Part shown: piece by piece, positions 44,024 to 55,364 of the stretch
Numbering within the stretch: the first letter of the stretch is position 1
Layout of the letters: the number at the start of each line of letters is the position of its first letter
Assembly (NCBI GenBank): GCA_040954595.2
Contig: JBECUI020000031.1
Coordinates: 124,001-188,000, forward strand
Length of the DNA: 64,000 bases
Reading direction: 5' to 3'
From: Balanoglossus misakiensis
Taxonomy: Eukaryota > Hemichordata
Made by a program: the position numbers and the translations under genes
The notes under the pieces: generated by a model
Database searches by the model: none
What the model saw: the letters and a program-made list of their open reading frames with translations, nothing else
Told to the model about the DNA's origin: nothing

Positions 44024-46473
44024 AACCTAGCATAGCAAGTCTTTACGAATCCGTAGAGCTAATCCAACCCATCAGACCTCTCATCATCGGGGAACGATGC
44101 AACGCCAATGGGTCTAAAAAGTTCCTTAAGAATCTTTTAGCGGATGATTATGACTCCTGTTTGGTCATGGCACGAGAACAGGAACAAGCCGGGGCCCATG
44201 TGATAGATCTGTGTACCGCCTATGCAGGACGAGATGAAAGCAAGGATATGGAGGCTCTGATTCCTCTGTTTGCCAGTTCTCTGAAAATCCCTTTGATGAT
44301 CGATTCCACCACTCCCGACGTGATTGAACGCAGCCTGCAACTCTATCCAGGAAGATGCGTTATCAATTCGGTAAATTTAGAAGATGGCGGAAAAAACATC
44401 TACAGGGTGCTGAAGCTGGTAAAAAAGTATGGTGCTACCGTAGTTGCCTTGACCATTGATGCCGATGGTATGGCAAGAACCGCCGAGGCAAAACTGGCTA
44501 TAGCAAAGAAAATACACAGCATCGCCATAAACGAAATAGGACTGCGCCCCAAGGATCTTCTGTTTGATACACTAACCTTTACCGTAGGGGCAGGTGACGA
44601 AAGTCTGCGGGATGCAGCTATCCAGACCATCAATGCCATCAGAGGGATCAAAGAAACTCTCCCCGGATGCCTGACCATACTGGGCTTGAGCAATATATCC
44701 TTTGGTCTTTCCGCTCCTTCCCGGCGTATTTTAAATGCGGTGTTTCTTGCCGAAGCTCTGGAAGCTGGCCTGGATTCCTGTATTATCGATGCGGCAAAGA
44801 TTATTCCTCTGGCTTCCATTAACCAGGAAGATCGAGAAATCTGCCTGGATCTTCTTTATGACAGGGTTAAGGACGACAAAAAATCACCACTTCTGCTGTT
44901 CATTGACCACTTCTCCGATGCCACAACAGACAAGGACAATAAGGAAGAGGATCAGAAACAAAAGCCAGTAGAGCTACAACTTTACAATAAGCTTGTGGCA
45001 GGAGATAAGGAGGACTTGACCGATGTGCTGGATATTCTGCTCCAGCGCCGGTCTCCCATGGGAATTATCAACGACATTCTGATTCCTGCCATGCGGCATG
45101 TTGGGGAGTTCTTTGGCAGAGGGGAAATCTTGCTGCCTTTTGTTTTGCAGTCGGCAGAAATCATGAAGGCATCGGTTCGTTACCTGGAACCGATGCTTGA
45201 AAAAGCCGACAACGAGAATCAGATTAAAATTCTTCTGGCCACAGTACAGGGAGATGTTCACGACATCGGAAAGAACCTGGTGGACATTATTTTGAGCAAC
45301 AACGGCTACAAAGTATACAATATAGGAATCAAGGTTCCAGCAGAAACCATTATCCAAAAATCCAAAGAGTTTAATGTGGACATCATCGGACTAAGCGGCT
45401 TACTGGTCAAGTCTGCGATGATAATGCAGGAAAGCATGAGCCAATACGAAGAAGCGGGTCTGAAGGTTCCCATTTTTCTAGGCGGTGCAGCTCTAACCAG
45501 AAAGTTTGTGGCCGAAAGCTGCGTTCCTGATTACACCCCGCCGGTTGTGTACAATTCCGATGCCTTTGCTGCGTTGAAAAACCTTCGGGACTTTGAAGAG
45601 GGTACCCTTAAAGCTACAACCTGGGAAGAAGAAAGCGGAGCTGGAGCTGTGCTGCCGGGAAGAAAGGATGCTTCCATACAAAGGGATAATCCTGTTCCCG
45701 AGCCCCCCTTCCTTGGTGACCGTATTGTCCGCGACATAGACCTGGAAGAAGTTTTGTCTTATATCAACAAGCAGGCACTGTTCCGAGGGCGCTGGGGATA
45801 CCGCCGGGCGAAAATGTCGGCTGAGGAATACCAAGAGCTGATTGCGACCAAGGTGGAGCCTCTTTATCAGGAGTTTCGTCGACAGTTTCTCCAGGAAGGT
45901 TTGATCCAACCGGCAGCAGCCTACGGGTATTTTGCCTGTGAGAGCCGAGAAAATCATTTGATCATGCATCATGAAGGTAGAGAATACGACTTTGGCTTTC
46001 CACGGCAGGACGAGCTTCCCTTCTTGTGTCTTTCCGATTATTATAAATCCTCCGAAGAAGGCAGCGATGTGGCGGGACTTTTTGTTGTAACCATTGGCCC
46101 GGAAGTCTCAAAGCAGACGGCCAAATTATTCGAGGCGGATGCCTATCATGACTATCTGATGCTCCATGCCTTCAGTGTGGAAGTCACCGATGCCCTGGCG
46201 GAATACTGGCATAAACGCATGCGTAAGGAACTGGGGATAGCCGATAATGAGCCGGAAAATATTCATGGATACGTGACTCAACAGTACCAAGGGTCCCGTT
46301 ACGGTTTTGGTTATCCCTCATGTCCCGACATCGAAGCCCATGGCCTGGTCTTCGACATGCTAAAGCCCGAACGCATAGGGATCACTTTGACCGAAAGCTA
46401 CGAGATGGTCCCTGAACAGAGCACTTCCGCCTTGGTGGCTCATCATCCCCAAGCAAAGTATTTTGCCGTATAA
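44020..46473 (+). CDS. metH: Methionine synthase, folate-, cobalamin- and reactivation-domain subunit
   Basis: 817 residues. The methyltetrahydrofolate-binding (DHPS-like) barrel covers about 15-290 ([35 protein letters not shown]). The B12 cap covers about 315-405. The B12-binding Rossmann domain (about 405-530) has DVHDIGKN, whose histidine ligates cobalt, and [13 protein letters not shown]. The C-terminal SAM-dependent activation domain (about 570-817) has FRGRWGYRR and [20 protein letters not shown]. Only the homocysteine domain is missing, and the coupled upstream gene supplies it. It transfers the methyl group of 5-methyl-THF to homocysteine. Confidence 0.94.
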   Translation: MKPSIASLYESVELIQPIRPLIIGERCNANGSKKFLKNLLADDYDSCLVMAREQEQAGAHVIDLCTAYAGRDESKDMEALIPLFASSLKIPLMIDSTTPDVIERSLQLYPGRCVINSVNLEDGGKNIYRVLKLVKKYGATVVALTIDADGMARTAEAKLAIAKKIHSIAINEIGLRPKDLLFDTLTFTVGAGDESLRDAAIQTINAIRGIKETLPGCLTILGLSNISFGLSAPSRRILNAVFLAEALEAGLDSCIIDAAKIIPLASINQEDREICLDLLYDRVKDDKKSPLLLFIDHFSDATTDKDNKEEDQKQKPVELQLYNKLVAGDKEDLTDVLDILLQRRSPMGIINDILIPAMRHVGEFFGRGEILLPFVLQSAEIMKASVRYLEPMLEKADNENQIKILLATVQGDVHDIGKNLVDIILSNNGYKVYNIGIKVPAETIIQKSKEFNVDIIGLSGLLVKSAMIMQESMSQYEEAGLKVPIFLGGAALTRKFVAESCVPDYTPPVVYNSDAFAALKNLRDFEEGTLKATTWEEESGAGAVLPGRKDASIQRDNPVPEPPFLGDRIVRDIDLEEVLSYINKQALFRGRWGYRRAKMSAEEYQELIATKVEPLYQEFRRQFLQEGLIQPAAAYGYFACESRENHLIMHHEGREYDFGFPRQDELPFLCLSDYYKSSEEGSDVAGLFVVTIGPEVSKQTAKLFEADAYHDYLMLHAFSVEVTDALAEYWHKRMRKELGIADNEPENIHGYVTQQYQGSRYGFGYPSCPDIEAHGLVFDMLKPERIGITLTESYEMVPEQSTSALVAHHPQAKYFAV

Positions 46474-46483
46474 AAGGATAACT

Positions 46484-46642
46484 GTGACCTATATTTGTAT
46501 TAACTGCGGCTATATTTATGACCCACAAGAAGGCGATCCCATGGGGAAAATTCCTCCCGGGACGGCCTTTGAAGACCTGCCGGATACCTGGGTCTGTCCC
46601 ATGTGTTACTCCGGGAAGGATCTCTTTGACCCCATGGATTAG
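46484..46642 (+). CDS. Rubredoxin
   Basis: A 52-residue iron protein, translated from GTG 46484 with AAGGAT upstream to TAG 46640. It has [10 protein letters not shown], then ...[18 protein letters not shown] and GKDLF, the two CxxC iron-ligand pairs and conserved aromatic and proline positions of rubredoxin. It sits 10 nt after metH and 10 nt before the homocysteine methyltransferase-MTHFR gene. It may carry electrons for cobalamin reactivation or methylenetetrahydrofolate reduction; this is inferred from position. Confidence 0.92.
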   Translation: MTYICINCGYIYDPQEGDPMGKIPPGTAFEDLPDTWVCPMCYSGKDLFDPMD

Positions 46643-46652
46643 GTGATTTGAA

Positions 46653-48512
46653 ATGCAATCTATTGCAAAACGATTGGAGGAAAAACCTCTGATATTTGAT
46701 GGTGCCATGGGGACCATGCTTTACGACAGGGGAGTATTCCTTAACCGCTGTTTTGATGAACTGAACCTGAGTTCTCCAAACCTGGTTGATAAAATTCATC
46801 GGGAATACCAGGAAGCCGGAGCCGAAGTTCTGGAAACCAACTCTTTTGGAGCCAACAGAATCAGACTTACTCCCTATGGACTGGAAAAAAAGGTAGAGGA
46901 AATCAATATAGCCGCCGCCGAACTGGCCCGCCGGAATGCCAAGGAGGGAATGTATGTGGCCGGCTCCATGGGTCCCTGCCTCAAACCTGGTCAGTTGCTT
47001 ACCAAAGACAGGACTGAAAAGTTAGCTGAGGTATACCGGGAGCAAGCTGAAGCTCTTAAAAAAGGAGGGGTGGATATGCTCCTTCTGGAAACCTTTAGCC
47101 ACAGCGATGAACTCTTGATAGCCGCCAAAACCTGCTCGGCCCTAGGCTTACCCATAGGCGCCTCTTTTACTCTTACCGACGAAGGCGGCTCCCCGGGCGG
47201 TGAGAACCTGCACAGCATAATGCAGAAACTTGACAAAAGTCCAGATATCCTAATAATCGGCATGAATTGCGGTACTGGTCCATCTCATCTCTACGAATGG
47301 CTGCGGGAAGCAAGAGAATACACTAAAAAGCCGCTTATTGTGCTTCCCAATGCAGGATTCCCCCAGGAAAAAGATGGTCGGATGGTTTACCTGGCTAACC
47401 CGGAGTATTTTGCTGAATACGCAAAAAAATTTCTCGAATTGGGGGCTCGGGGACTGGGAGGTTGCTGTGGAACCACACCGAAGCATATCAGGATCTTGTC
47501 CCGGAGTATTGGGTCAATAAACGTAGTCAGGAAGCCTATAAAAGTCAGGCCCATTGTAGAGGAATCTCTGGATTTTCAAGCCATGCCCCAGGAAAAAAAA
47601 TCCAGGCTGGCCAGCCTGCTTAAACAGGGGACCAAAGTTACTTCCGTAGAAATTACTCCTCCAAGAAGCTCAGATTTAAGCTCCTTTATCAGCAAAGCCT
47701 GTATCTGTGCCGAGCATGGGGTTGATGCCGTCAACATCCCCGACGGGCCTAGGGCCAGCGCCAGAGTATCTCCCATGATCGCTGCAGCGGCTGTACAGAA
47801 AGAAGGAGATATTGAAGCTATTCTCCATTACACCTGCCGAGATAGGAATCTTTTGGGTATACAGTCGGATATTCTAGGCAGTGTAACTTTAGGACTGAAA
47901 AATTTTCTCATTATTACCGGCGACTCTCCTAAGGTAGGGGATTACCCTGATGTGACAGGAGTCTTTGATGTGGACGCCATTGGCCTTACCCAGTTAGTTC
48001 ATAACCTGAACTATGGGAAAGACTTCGGCGGAAAACCCATAAGCCCTCCCACCTCCCTTTTAATTGGCGTAGGAGCCAATCCCTGTGCGGTTTCCCTGGA
48101 ACGGGAACTGGAGCGCTATCGCATGAAAATTGAAGCTGGTGCAGAGTTCACCATCACCCAGCCTGTTTTTTCCCCCCAGGCTCTTATAGATTTTCTAGAA
48201 AAAGCATCGGCCTTTAAAGAGATCCCGGTGATTGCGGGAGTATGGCCCTTAGTGAGTTTTAAAAACGCCGAATTTATGCGTAATGAGGTTCTCGGTGTGG
48301 AGGTCCCCGACTCGGTGATGGAACGGATGAGCCAATGCCAAACCCGAGAAGAAGGCATTGCCGAGGGATTGAAAATTGCTTCGGAGATATGCAGGGCCAT
48401 TGATTCCTACGTTCAAGGTTTTCAAGTAAGTGCTCCCTTCGGTAAGGTGGAGCTTGCTCTGGAAGTACTGGGCAAGAATAAAAGAACAGAGATTGAGAGT
48501 AATAGATTATGA
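46653..48512 (+). CDS. Bifunctional homocysteine S-methyltransferase / methylenetetrahydrofolate reductase
   Basis: 619 residues. The N-terminal homocysteine methyltransferase barrel (about 1-290) has LIFDGAMGTMLYDRG, LETNSFGANR, GMNCGTGP and the zinc motif GGCCGTTPKHI. The C-terminal half (about 320-610) is a MetF-like reductase barrel with EITPPRSSD, HYTCRDRN, IITGDSP, IGVGANP, AEFTITQPVF and IPVIAGVWP. It makes 5-methyl-THF and can pass methyl groups to homocysteine, next to the split MetH. It lacks the NADH-oxidase partner, so the electron donor may be another protein. It overlaps the next gene by four bases (ATGA). Confidence 0.92.
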   Translation: MQSIAKRLEEKPLIFDGAMGTMLYDRGVFLNRCFDELNLSSPNLVDKIHREYQEAGAEVLETNSFGANRIRLTPYGLEKKVEEINIAAAELARRNAKEGMYVAGSMGPCLKPGQLLTKDRTEKLAEVYREQAEALKKGGVDMLLLETFSHSDELLIAAKTCSALGLPIGASFTLTDEGGSPGGENLHSIMQKLDKSPDILIIGMNCGTGPSHLYEWLREAREYTKKPLIVLPNAGFPQEKDGRMVYLANPEYFAEYAKKFLELGARGLGGCCGTTPKHIRILSRSIGSINVVRKPIKVRPIVEESLDFQAMPQEKKSRLASLLKQGTKVTSVEITPPRSSDLSSFISKACICAEHGVDAVNIPDGPRASARVSPMIAAAAVQKEGDIEAILHYTCRDRNLLGIQSDILGSVTLGLKNFLIITGDSPKVGDYPDVTGVFDVDAIGLTQLVHNLNYGKDFGGKPISPPTSLLIGVGANPCAVSLERELERYRMKIEAGAEFTITQPVFSPQALIDFLEKASAFKEIPVIAGVWPLVSFKNAEFMRNEVLGVEVPDSVMERMSQCQTREEGIAEGLKIASEICRAIDSYVQGFQVSAPFGKVELALEVLGKNKRTEIESNRL

Positions 48513-49241
48513 GTAATTGGATAAAGGACAAGACAACCATGCTATTCATCGGTGATAGCATTACCGACTGTGAACGACTTCAGACGGAGCATTCCCTTGG
48601 GGTTGGCTATGTAAGCATCTACTATGAGCTGCTCACCGCCATGTATCCGGAACGTGTTCTTCGTTGCATCAATAGGGGAATTAACGGCAACCGCATTACC
48701 GATCTAAAAGAACGCTGGCATAAGGATGTGCTTCTCCACAGACCTAACAGGCTTTCTCTCCTGATCGGTATTAACGATCTGCACAGCGTGCTGAGAGACG
48801 AACCCGACGCCGTGCCGCCGAAGTTATTCAGAAAGATCTACGATGAGTTGTTGTCACTGACAGGAAAAAGAATTGGGGTGTCCGGTAGTCCTGTTAACAC
48901 CTTTTTACATATTGGAGCATAACTCAAAGGACAGCTTTGGGACCAAGGTCTTGGATCTCCTCTCTCACTACATAGAAACGGTTGAAGAGATGAGCCGTAA
49001 GTACAACACCATACTGGTAAATGTCCATAATACTTTTAAACGACAGCTAAAATTCAGGGCGGCAGAAATTTTCTGTGAGGAACCCGTGCACCCTAACCAT
49101 ACAGGACACGTGGTCATAGCCCAGGCTCTTCTGGAAGCGACAGAGGATGGAGCAAGGAATCAGGGGCATAGAACAGCACCAGAAAGCAAGGCTAGGAGAA
49201 GATCGTCAGGACAGGTTCTGAAGGTCATGAAGAAGCCTTGA
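48509..49241 (+). pseudogene. SGNH/GDSL hydrolase, one frameshift
   Basis: The first part (48509 to about 48875) has the block I motif MLFIGDSITDCERL with the catalytic serine, NRGINGNRITDLKERW and LIGINDLHSV. The second part (about 48879-49241) continues VVLLTPFYILEHNSKDSFG and ends with the block V HPNHTGHVVIAQALLE holding the Asp/His-type region. The break is at a G4 run (48875-48878): removing one G gives KRIGCPVVLLTPFY in a single frame. Probably an esterase acting on acylated sugars or lipids. It overlaps the MTHFR fusion gene (ATGA). Confidence 0.8.
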
Positions 49242-49287
49242 GGGGTTGGGGACCTTGGGGCTCAGGAAATCTAGGCTACTTGAGAAT

Positions 49288-50430
49288 TCAGGCACAATTT
49301 ACCCAAAGGCCGCCTTTTTTTGAGCTTTCCACGCATTTTTCAATGAATCTGACCCCTTGAAGTCCTTCTTCGACACTGGGGAAGTCCAGATCGTTCTCAT
49401 CCAGAGTCTCACCTGCCTGCTTTTTCCTCAAAGCTCCAATGTAAGTTTTGTACAGGTTGGCAAGTGCCTCAAAAAAGCCCTCAGGATGGCCGGAAGGAAT
49501 CCGGGAAAGGCCAGAGGCCCTGGAAGAAAGGGGTCCCCGACCCCTAGAGAGGCGTGTGGCCGGCTTATCTTTTTGGGTAAGATGCAAATAATTGGGATCT
49601 TCCTGACGCCAGATAAGAGAACCCTGGCTACCGTAGACCCGCAACACTAAACCATTACTGTGGCCAATGGCAATTTGGCTGCACCAGTAAAGCCCCTTGG
49701 CACCCTCTTGATAGTCACCAGAATCGAGGCATTGTCATCCAAGGCTCTGCCAGATACCATAATGTCCAGCCGGGCACAGAGCCGACTAATTTTCAGTCCT
49801 GTCAGATAAGACACCATATTTTCAATATGACTTCCTATATCGCCGACGCAGTTGGATGGTCCACTGAAGGCCGGATCAGTACGCCAGGCGGCCTGCTTGT
49901 GCCCTTCCCGCTCTATGGGATCAACCAGCCATTCCTGGAGATATTCAGCCTGCACAAAGCGGATAGAACCAAGGTCACCCTGCGCAACCATGTCCCGGGC
50001 ATGTTTAACCAAGGGATAACCAGTGTAGGTGTAGGTAACTCCAAAAAGGAGATTCTTCTTTTTAGCCAGAGAGGAGAGTTCTTCAGCCTGGAAAGAATCC
50101 GTGCTAAGGGCTTATCGCAGACTACATTGATGTTTTTTTCCAAAAAGGTCTTAGCTATGGCATAATGGGACTCATTGGTGGTCACAATCACCACAAATTC
50201 AATACCATCTTTTCGGCTCGCTTCTTTAACGGCCATCTCCTCATAGTTTTGGTAAAGCCTGTCCCGAGATAGCCCCAAGGCCAGTCCCGTATCCAGAGTT
50301 TTAGCGGACTGCGGCTAAAACACCCGGCAGTCAGACAGGCCATGCCATCCAAACTTATGGCCTTACGATGAACATCTCCGATTAAAGCTCCTTTGCCTCC
50401 GCCTACCATACCGTATCTCATGGATATCAT
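49288..50430 (-). pseudogene. Gfo/Idh/MocA family oxidoreductase, about three frameshifts
   Basis: Four overlapping frames together give one NAD(P)-dependent dehydrogenase of about 375 residues. The start is ATG 50430 with AGGAG, leading into the Rossmann motif MVGGGKGALIGDVHRKAI. Then comes FVVIVTTNESHYAIAKTFLEKNINVVCDKPLA (family EKP-like motif). Next are the substrate domain with GSIRFVQAEYLQEWL, AWRTDPAFSG...CVGDIGSHIENM (catalytic DIGxH), and a C-terminal part ending GVRFIEKCVESSKKGG. Frame changes fall at about 50190-50280, 49915-50010 and 49645. Sugar or inositol oxidation is typical for the family; the exact substrate is unknown. Either decayed or wrongly sequenced. Confidence 0.75.
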
Positions 50431-50590
50431 TGGGAATACTCCTGAAAGCAACATTGAAATTCTACTGGGATGTCCCCTCGGAAATTTCCTTCAGATTGAG
50501 ACTAACATAGCAGCAGGGAAGGAACAAGGGAAAACCCAGCTAGGTTTATCCTTAGGTACCTATCCGATTTTCTGATACACAAGGAAACCC

Positions 50591-50619
50591 TTGACATTTC
50601 CTGACTATGTTTTTAAACT
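50591..50619 (+). promoter_or_regulatory. Promoter of tRNA-Phe
   Basis: TTGACA (50591-50596), 17 nt and TAAACT (50614-50619), 13 nt before the tRNA 5' end. Confidence 0.65.
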
Positions 50620-50632
50620 ATCTCTAGTCATT

Positions 50633-50705
50633 GCCGCTGTAGCTCAGGTGGTAGAGCAGTGGACTGAAAATCCATGTGTCAAGAGTTCAAATCTCTTCGG
50701 TGGCA
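50633..50705 (+). tRNA. tRNA-Phe (GAA)
   Basis: Full cloverleaf: acceptor GCCGCTG/CGGTGGC with one G-T pair, D-arm GCTCAGGTGGTAGAGC, anticodon loop CTGAAAA (GAA), T-arm with AGAGTTCAAATCTCT and discriminator A. CCA is not encoded. Confidence 0.96.
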
Positions 50706-50890
50706 TAGAGAGTGATTTTTCTTTTGTAAGTGAAAATCTTTTCTTTTTGAGCGCTACGCTTATCAAGGACGGCTCTGGGGAATCAGGGCCGTTCCGTCAA
50801 AGGGGCATACATCGCTCTCCAGATCGTAGAAGATTGCATCGTCCTCTGGACAGCGCTTGTAACGGCCCTCATGCAAAAAGTTAATCTGCT

Positions 50891-51391
50891 TTATCCCCCA
50901 TGAGCCATCCAAACCAGGGCATAAATTCCCAGTTCCTCATCGATTCCTCCCAAGTAGCCATCGCTTTTAACCTGCACTTCAAGAACCTGTCCATCGCTCA
51001 AGGTCAGGGTGGCCGGGGTATAAAAGGGTAGAGTTCCGCCATAGGTCCCATGAAATTCAATGCTGCGAATTTTCTGGAAGGGAAGTGAATAGGGTTATCA
51101 TTCCCTGTTCACCCCCTCGCCTGAACCAGAAATAGAATTTTTCTTCTTCAAGGTTTCCTTCTACAGGCCTGTTCTCAAACCATCGCTTTCAGGCCAGGGA
51201 AGGGCCGATCCGTCAAAGACGGCCACGGCAAACAAACGGTAGTCTTCCCCTTGAGAATCAAGCAGTTGAATAGCATAAAAAGGATCGTATCGGAGCCCAT
51301 CGGCGAATACCAGAGAAGGAATCTCTTCCTGAGCCCAAAGCTTAGGGGAAAAGAGAAGTCCCAAGAATAGCAACAGTCGATAAGGTTTCAT
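50891..51391 (-). pseudogene. Small secreted protein of unknown function, frameshifted
   Basis: It starts at ATG 51391 with a signal peptide (MKPYRLLLFLGLLFSPKLWAQ, AxA-like cleavage). The frame runs to about 51161, then continues in other frames: EGNLEEEKFYFWFRRGGEQGMITLF, then IRSIEFHGTYGGTLPFYTP...LSDGQVLEVQVKSDGYLGGIDEELGIYALVWMAHGG, stopping at 50891. At least two frame changes are needed for about 165 residues. No family is recognised. It overlaps the end of the exoribonuclease gene. Confidence 0.55.
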
Positions 51392-53232
51392 TTGAGTATT
51401 TCAGTACCTTGAAAACCACCATGGTATCAGGAATATCAAGTCCCTTGAGAGTTAGGAGTACCTCCGTTCCCAGCTCCAGATCTGTTTGAAGAGGAATATG
51501 GTTCTCCAAGGCAAGTTCGGGAATCAGGAAAATGCCATGGATGTCTCTTTTATCCACAAGAATCGCCCGTCCCTGCCAATTAGGATGATAGCTAAGGTAG
51601 ATCAACTTCCAGTGCAAATTGGATATCCGTTCCGCCTGGATGAGATTCCCGATAAGGCTATCGTAAGCAACAAGCCTTTCCAAGACCTCCTCAGCACTCA
51701 GAACCTTCTTGCCTGCAAGAAAGGCCCGAATCTGCTGGGAAACAAGAAGATCCGGGTAACGCCGGAGCGGACTGGTCACCCGGCTGTAACCCATAAGTCC
51801 CAATCCTGCATGAAGTCCGGGGCCAGGGTTGTGCTACTCCGCTTCATGAAGCGGCGCAGCCTGTACTGCCCGGGAAGATCGTCTTCTCCTATCAAGTCGG
51901 ATTTGCTTTTGGGAAGATCGGGAGAAGGCTGCACGGCATAGGGAATGGGTACTTGCCGTTCCTGACAATACTTCACCACCCCATGTCCGACCAGGAGCAT
52001 GGCCTCGGTTACCATTCTCCTGCTCTTTAGATCAGGGAGTTGGGTTAAAGTTGGCTGGCCATTACTAACAGAAATTTTTATTTTCGGTAGATTGATAGAA
52101 ATGGCCCCGGAGGCCTGTCGAGCCGCCATGAAGGCCTTGGCAAAGCCATACATGGAGGCAAAAGGTTCCCTATCCATTTGCTCATTGACCTCGGCATAGC
52201 TAAGGCGCAGCACCTTGACCAGGAGGGTTCCACCCGGAAATCTTCTATAGTCCCTCCTTTTCCTGGAATAAAGGAATAAGACAGGGCCGGAGAAACTTCC
52301 TGAATTCCCAGCCCCATACGGCGGGTGACCTCTGGAGGGAGCATGGGAACTACACCTCCAGGCAAATAGAGACTGCTGCCCCGTTCCCGGGCTATAATGT
52401 CTGCCTTGGAATCCGCCGGAATAAGGGCAGCCACATCGGCAACATGGACCCAAAAACGCTCTTTGTCCCAAGAAATAGCATCATCAGGGTCGGTGTTGCC
52501 TGCATCATCGATGGCAAAGGCTTCTAAATGCCGCAGATCCAGGCGCGGTTCCTCTGGCAGAGGAAGCAGTTCGCAGGAGGGGGTGTCTAGGGGAATACCA
52601 AATCTGAGAGGATGGGGGTTCCAGAACTTTTTTTTGATATTCAGCTGAATAAGGCAACGGTGCGCGTTAGCTGGAGTTTGAATTTTTCCAAGAGCCTTGA
52701 GGATTCTAGAGCCCTTGTTCTTTCCCAGGGCAAGCATTTCTAAATCTCTTAAATAAGTCTCGTCCTCTTTAGGATCAGCCTTACCAACTTGAAGGCGTTC
52801 TAAGAAGGATTCCCACTGCTTTTCCGCATTTTTTTTCTCTCTGACTGCTTTTTCCTGAGCCGCTACCTTTCCCGGGGACAGTACCATTATGTTATCGGGG
52901 CTGCCCTGGAACCAGGGAGTACGGTTAAGGAGCTTAAAGGTCATCCAGGCCGTCTCGGGAGTCCATGCACCATAAACCAGCTCCGCCAGTTCCATCAGGG
53001 TAGGAGATTCCCCCTGTAGCAGTTCCCAAGCCTCCTTAGGCTGCCCTTCTCCCATCACCGATTCCAAATCAGGATAGCGGGGTACAGGTCCGGGGTGAAG
53101 AAAGATAACATCTTTTTCCCTTACGCTCCTGGTCTTACCAGTAGGAAGGCGTATTTCTACCTTGTCTCCAACGGCGGTTACCAGGGCAGGAGCCTGCTTG
53201 TAGAGAACTAGACTATTTTTTATTGGCTTCAT
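51342..53232 (-). pseudogene. RNB-domain exoribonuclease (RNase II/R type), two frameshifts
   Basis: Three frames (53232-52250, about 52250-51790, about 51800-51342) together give about 630 residues. An N-terminal RNA-binding region (KVEIRLPTGKTRSVREKDV) precedes the RNB catalytic core. AIDDAGNTDPDDAIS holds the metal-binding aspartates, followed by HVADVAALIPADS and ERGSSLYLPGGVVPMLPPEV. The third frame has YSRVTSPLRRYPDLLVSQQI, the RNB signature, and a C-terminal S1-like part. It degrades RNA 3' to 5'. Start ATG 53232 overlaps the end of the kinase gene, so the two may be co-transcribed. Frame changes lie at about 52250 and 51785-51800. Confidence 0.78.
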
Positions 53233-55230
53233 AGGTACTCTGTAAAACTGCAAAAGCTAAGTGAACATCTTCTAAGAATTTGGAAAGTTCTTGATTGCCC
53301 TTCTGGGCAGCTTTTTCCAAAATCATGACCTTCTCGGCCAAAAAATCGGCCATTACATTAAGGGCCCCGCCTCTGAGAGTGTGCATCTCCCTATGCAGAC
53401 ATGAGTAGTCTTTTTGAGCCAGGGCCTTATCGATAAGAGACAGCCGCTTGGTGGTATTTTCTATAAATCCTTCAATAATTTCTCGAACCAGTTCTTTATC
53501 ACCACCCATTTCCTCAAGAAAATCATTATAGCGGAAATCTGTGGGAATGGATTCTGTATCTTGTTTATTCTCCAGAGGAGGCGGTGAAAACGCATTGTTC
53601 CCCTGCTGTACCCAGGCGCTCAGCTTTGCCCGTAAATCGTCCCGGTACAGGGGTTTGGTAATAAAATCATCCATGCCCACTGCCAGACATTGGGTTCTAT
53701 CTTGAGGACTTGTGCTTGCCGTCATTCCAACGATAGGAAGCTTTAAACCACGAGAACGCAGTATTTTTGTGGCCTCCAGCCCGTTCATGTCCGGCATGTG
53801 CACATCCATGAGTACAAGATCATAATCCTGGGTTTCCATCTTTTCCAAGGCTTCCAAACCAGTTGCCGCCACAAAACCATGGCAGCCGAAGTCCTTGAGA
53901 TGATGCATAACAATTTCTTGGTTAATCTCGTAATCTTCCACAGAAGCACACGAAAATCCTTAAGACTATCGGAAGAAACGGAACGACGGGAAAGAGAAAA
54001 GTTCGGTGCCTCCAGGGGACTGGCCTTTTCAAACCATAAGGTAAAGGAAAAAATACTCCCCTTTCCCACCTGACTTTCCAATGCCAGTTCTCCTCCCATA
54101 AGGGCCACCAACTCATGAGTAATGGCCATTCCCAGACCTGTACCCCCATAACGCCTGTAGATACTGGAATCAGCCTGTTCAAATCTCTGAAAAACCGCTG
54201 CTTTTTTATCTTGAGAAATTCCAATGCCCGTATCAGCAATCTGAAACTTTATCTCTACAGTGTTCTCCCTTTCTCCCACCAAAAAAATTTCCAGGGCTAC
54301 TTCTCCCCAATCGGTAAATTTTATAGCATTGGACAGAAGATTCGTAAGAATCTGACGCAGTCTAAGGGGATCGCCGTTGAGCCAGGAAGGCAGACCTGGA
54401 GCCAAGTGCTGCCGATAATGCAATCCCTTTTTCTCCATCCCGACACGCAGCGGCCCTACGGTTTCTTCAAAACCTGCTCAAAACTAAAGGGAATCAGTTC
54501 CAATTGGATTTTCTTGGCCTCCAGTCGAGAGAATTCCAGAAAATGATTGAGTAGACGCAGCAAACTGTTAGTTTCATCGAATATTTTTTTGGGATAACTT
54601 CTATAAGATTCCAATTTTTCCGAATCCATCATAATTTCCGAATAACCAAGAATTCCGCTTAGGGGGGTGCGGATTTCATGGGACATGGTAGCCAGAAAAA
54701 GGCTTTTAAAGGCATTGGCTTCTTCAGCCTCGGCCTTGGCCTGCCTGGAAGCCATAAGTGCAGATTTCAGCCTTTCCACCGCCAGAACTCTATCGGTAAC
54801 ATCCCGGATGAAACCCTCAATATAGGCCTCATCTTCCAAGTAACACAGAAGAGCCTGTGCCCAAAACGTGGTTCCGTCTCTTCGCCCGCATTCTGGCTGA
54901 GAAGGAACAGCTCCCTGCCACCCTCATTCTTTCCAACGGGGAAAAGTTGCTAAGAATCCCAAATTTTCCAGGGGAGGCATTGACAACGGTTTTAAAATCT
55001 TCAATCGAATCATATCCACATATTCTTGCGGCTACCAGATTGGCTTTGAGAAGATGCTTATCCTTTGACCGAATCACAAATAATCCCGTTGGGTCCATTT
55101 CCATAAGATTTTGCAAAGATTGTTCTGCTTCCTGATTTTGCTTTTTCAGAAAAAGAATTTCTTGCTCTACAGTTTTCAAGTCTGCCATCAGTGCTGTATT
55201 CAGGTTTTTTCTATTACTTCCGTAACCCAT
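53213..55230 (-). pseudogene. Hybrid sensor histidine kinase (PAS-HisKA-HATPase-REC-HPt), about three frameshifts
   Basis: Starting at 55230 the pieces give one protein of about 665 residues. An N-terminal coiled coil (ADLKTVEQEILFLKKQNQEAEQSL) leads to a PAS domain (FVIRSKDKHLLKANLVAARICGYDS). HisKA has the phospho-histidine in SHEIRTPLSG. The ATPase domain has NLLSNAIKF, ADTGIGIS and YGGTGLGMAI. The receiver domain has DLVLMDVHMPDMNGLEA as phospho-acceptor site and TKPL. The HPt domain has LHREMHTLRGGA. Frames change at about 54890-54940, 54440-54460 and 53785-53960. No transmembrane segment is seen, so sensing is cytoplasmic. All active-site motifs are kept, which favours sequencing indels over decay. 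Confidence 0.8.
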
Positions 55231-55364
55231 GGGGATCCCCTGATCAGTCTAACACGAAACTTAAAAAGGTCCATTCCTGTAACTGTTGCATGTAGAAAAT
55301 ACTCTAAAGACAACCTACCTTCCATGAAAAGAATGGCTGATTGGAGGGTTGTTGACAAGGGGTT

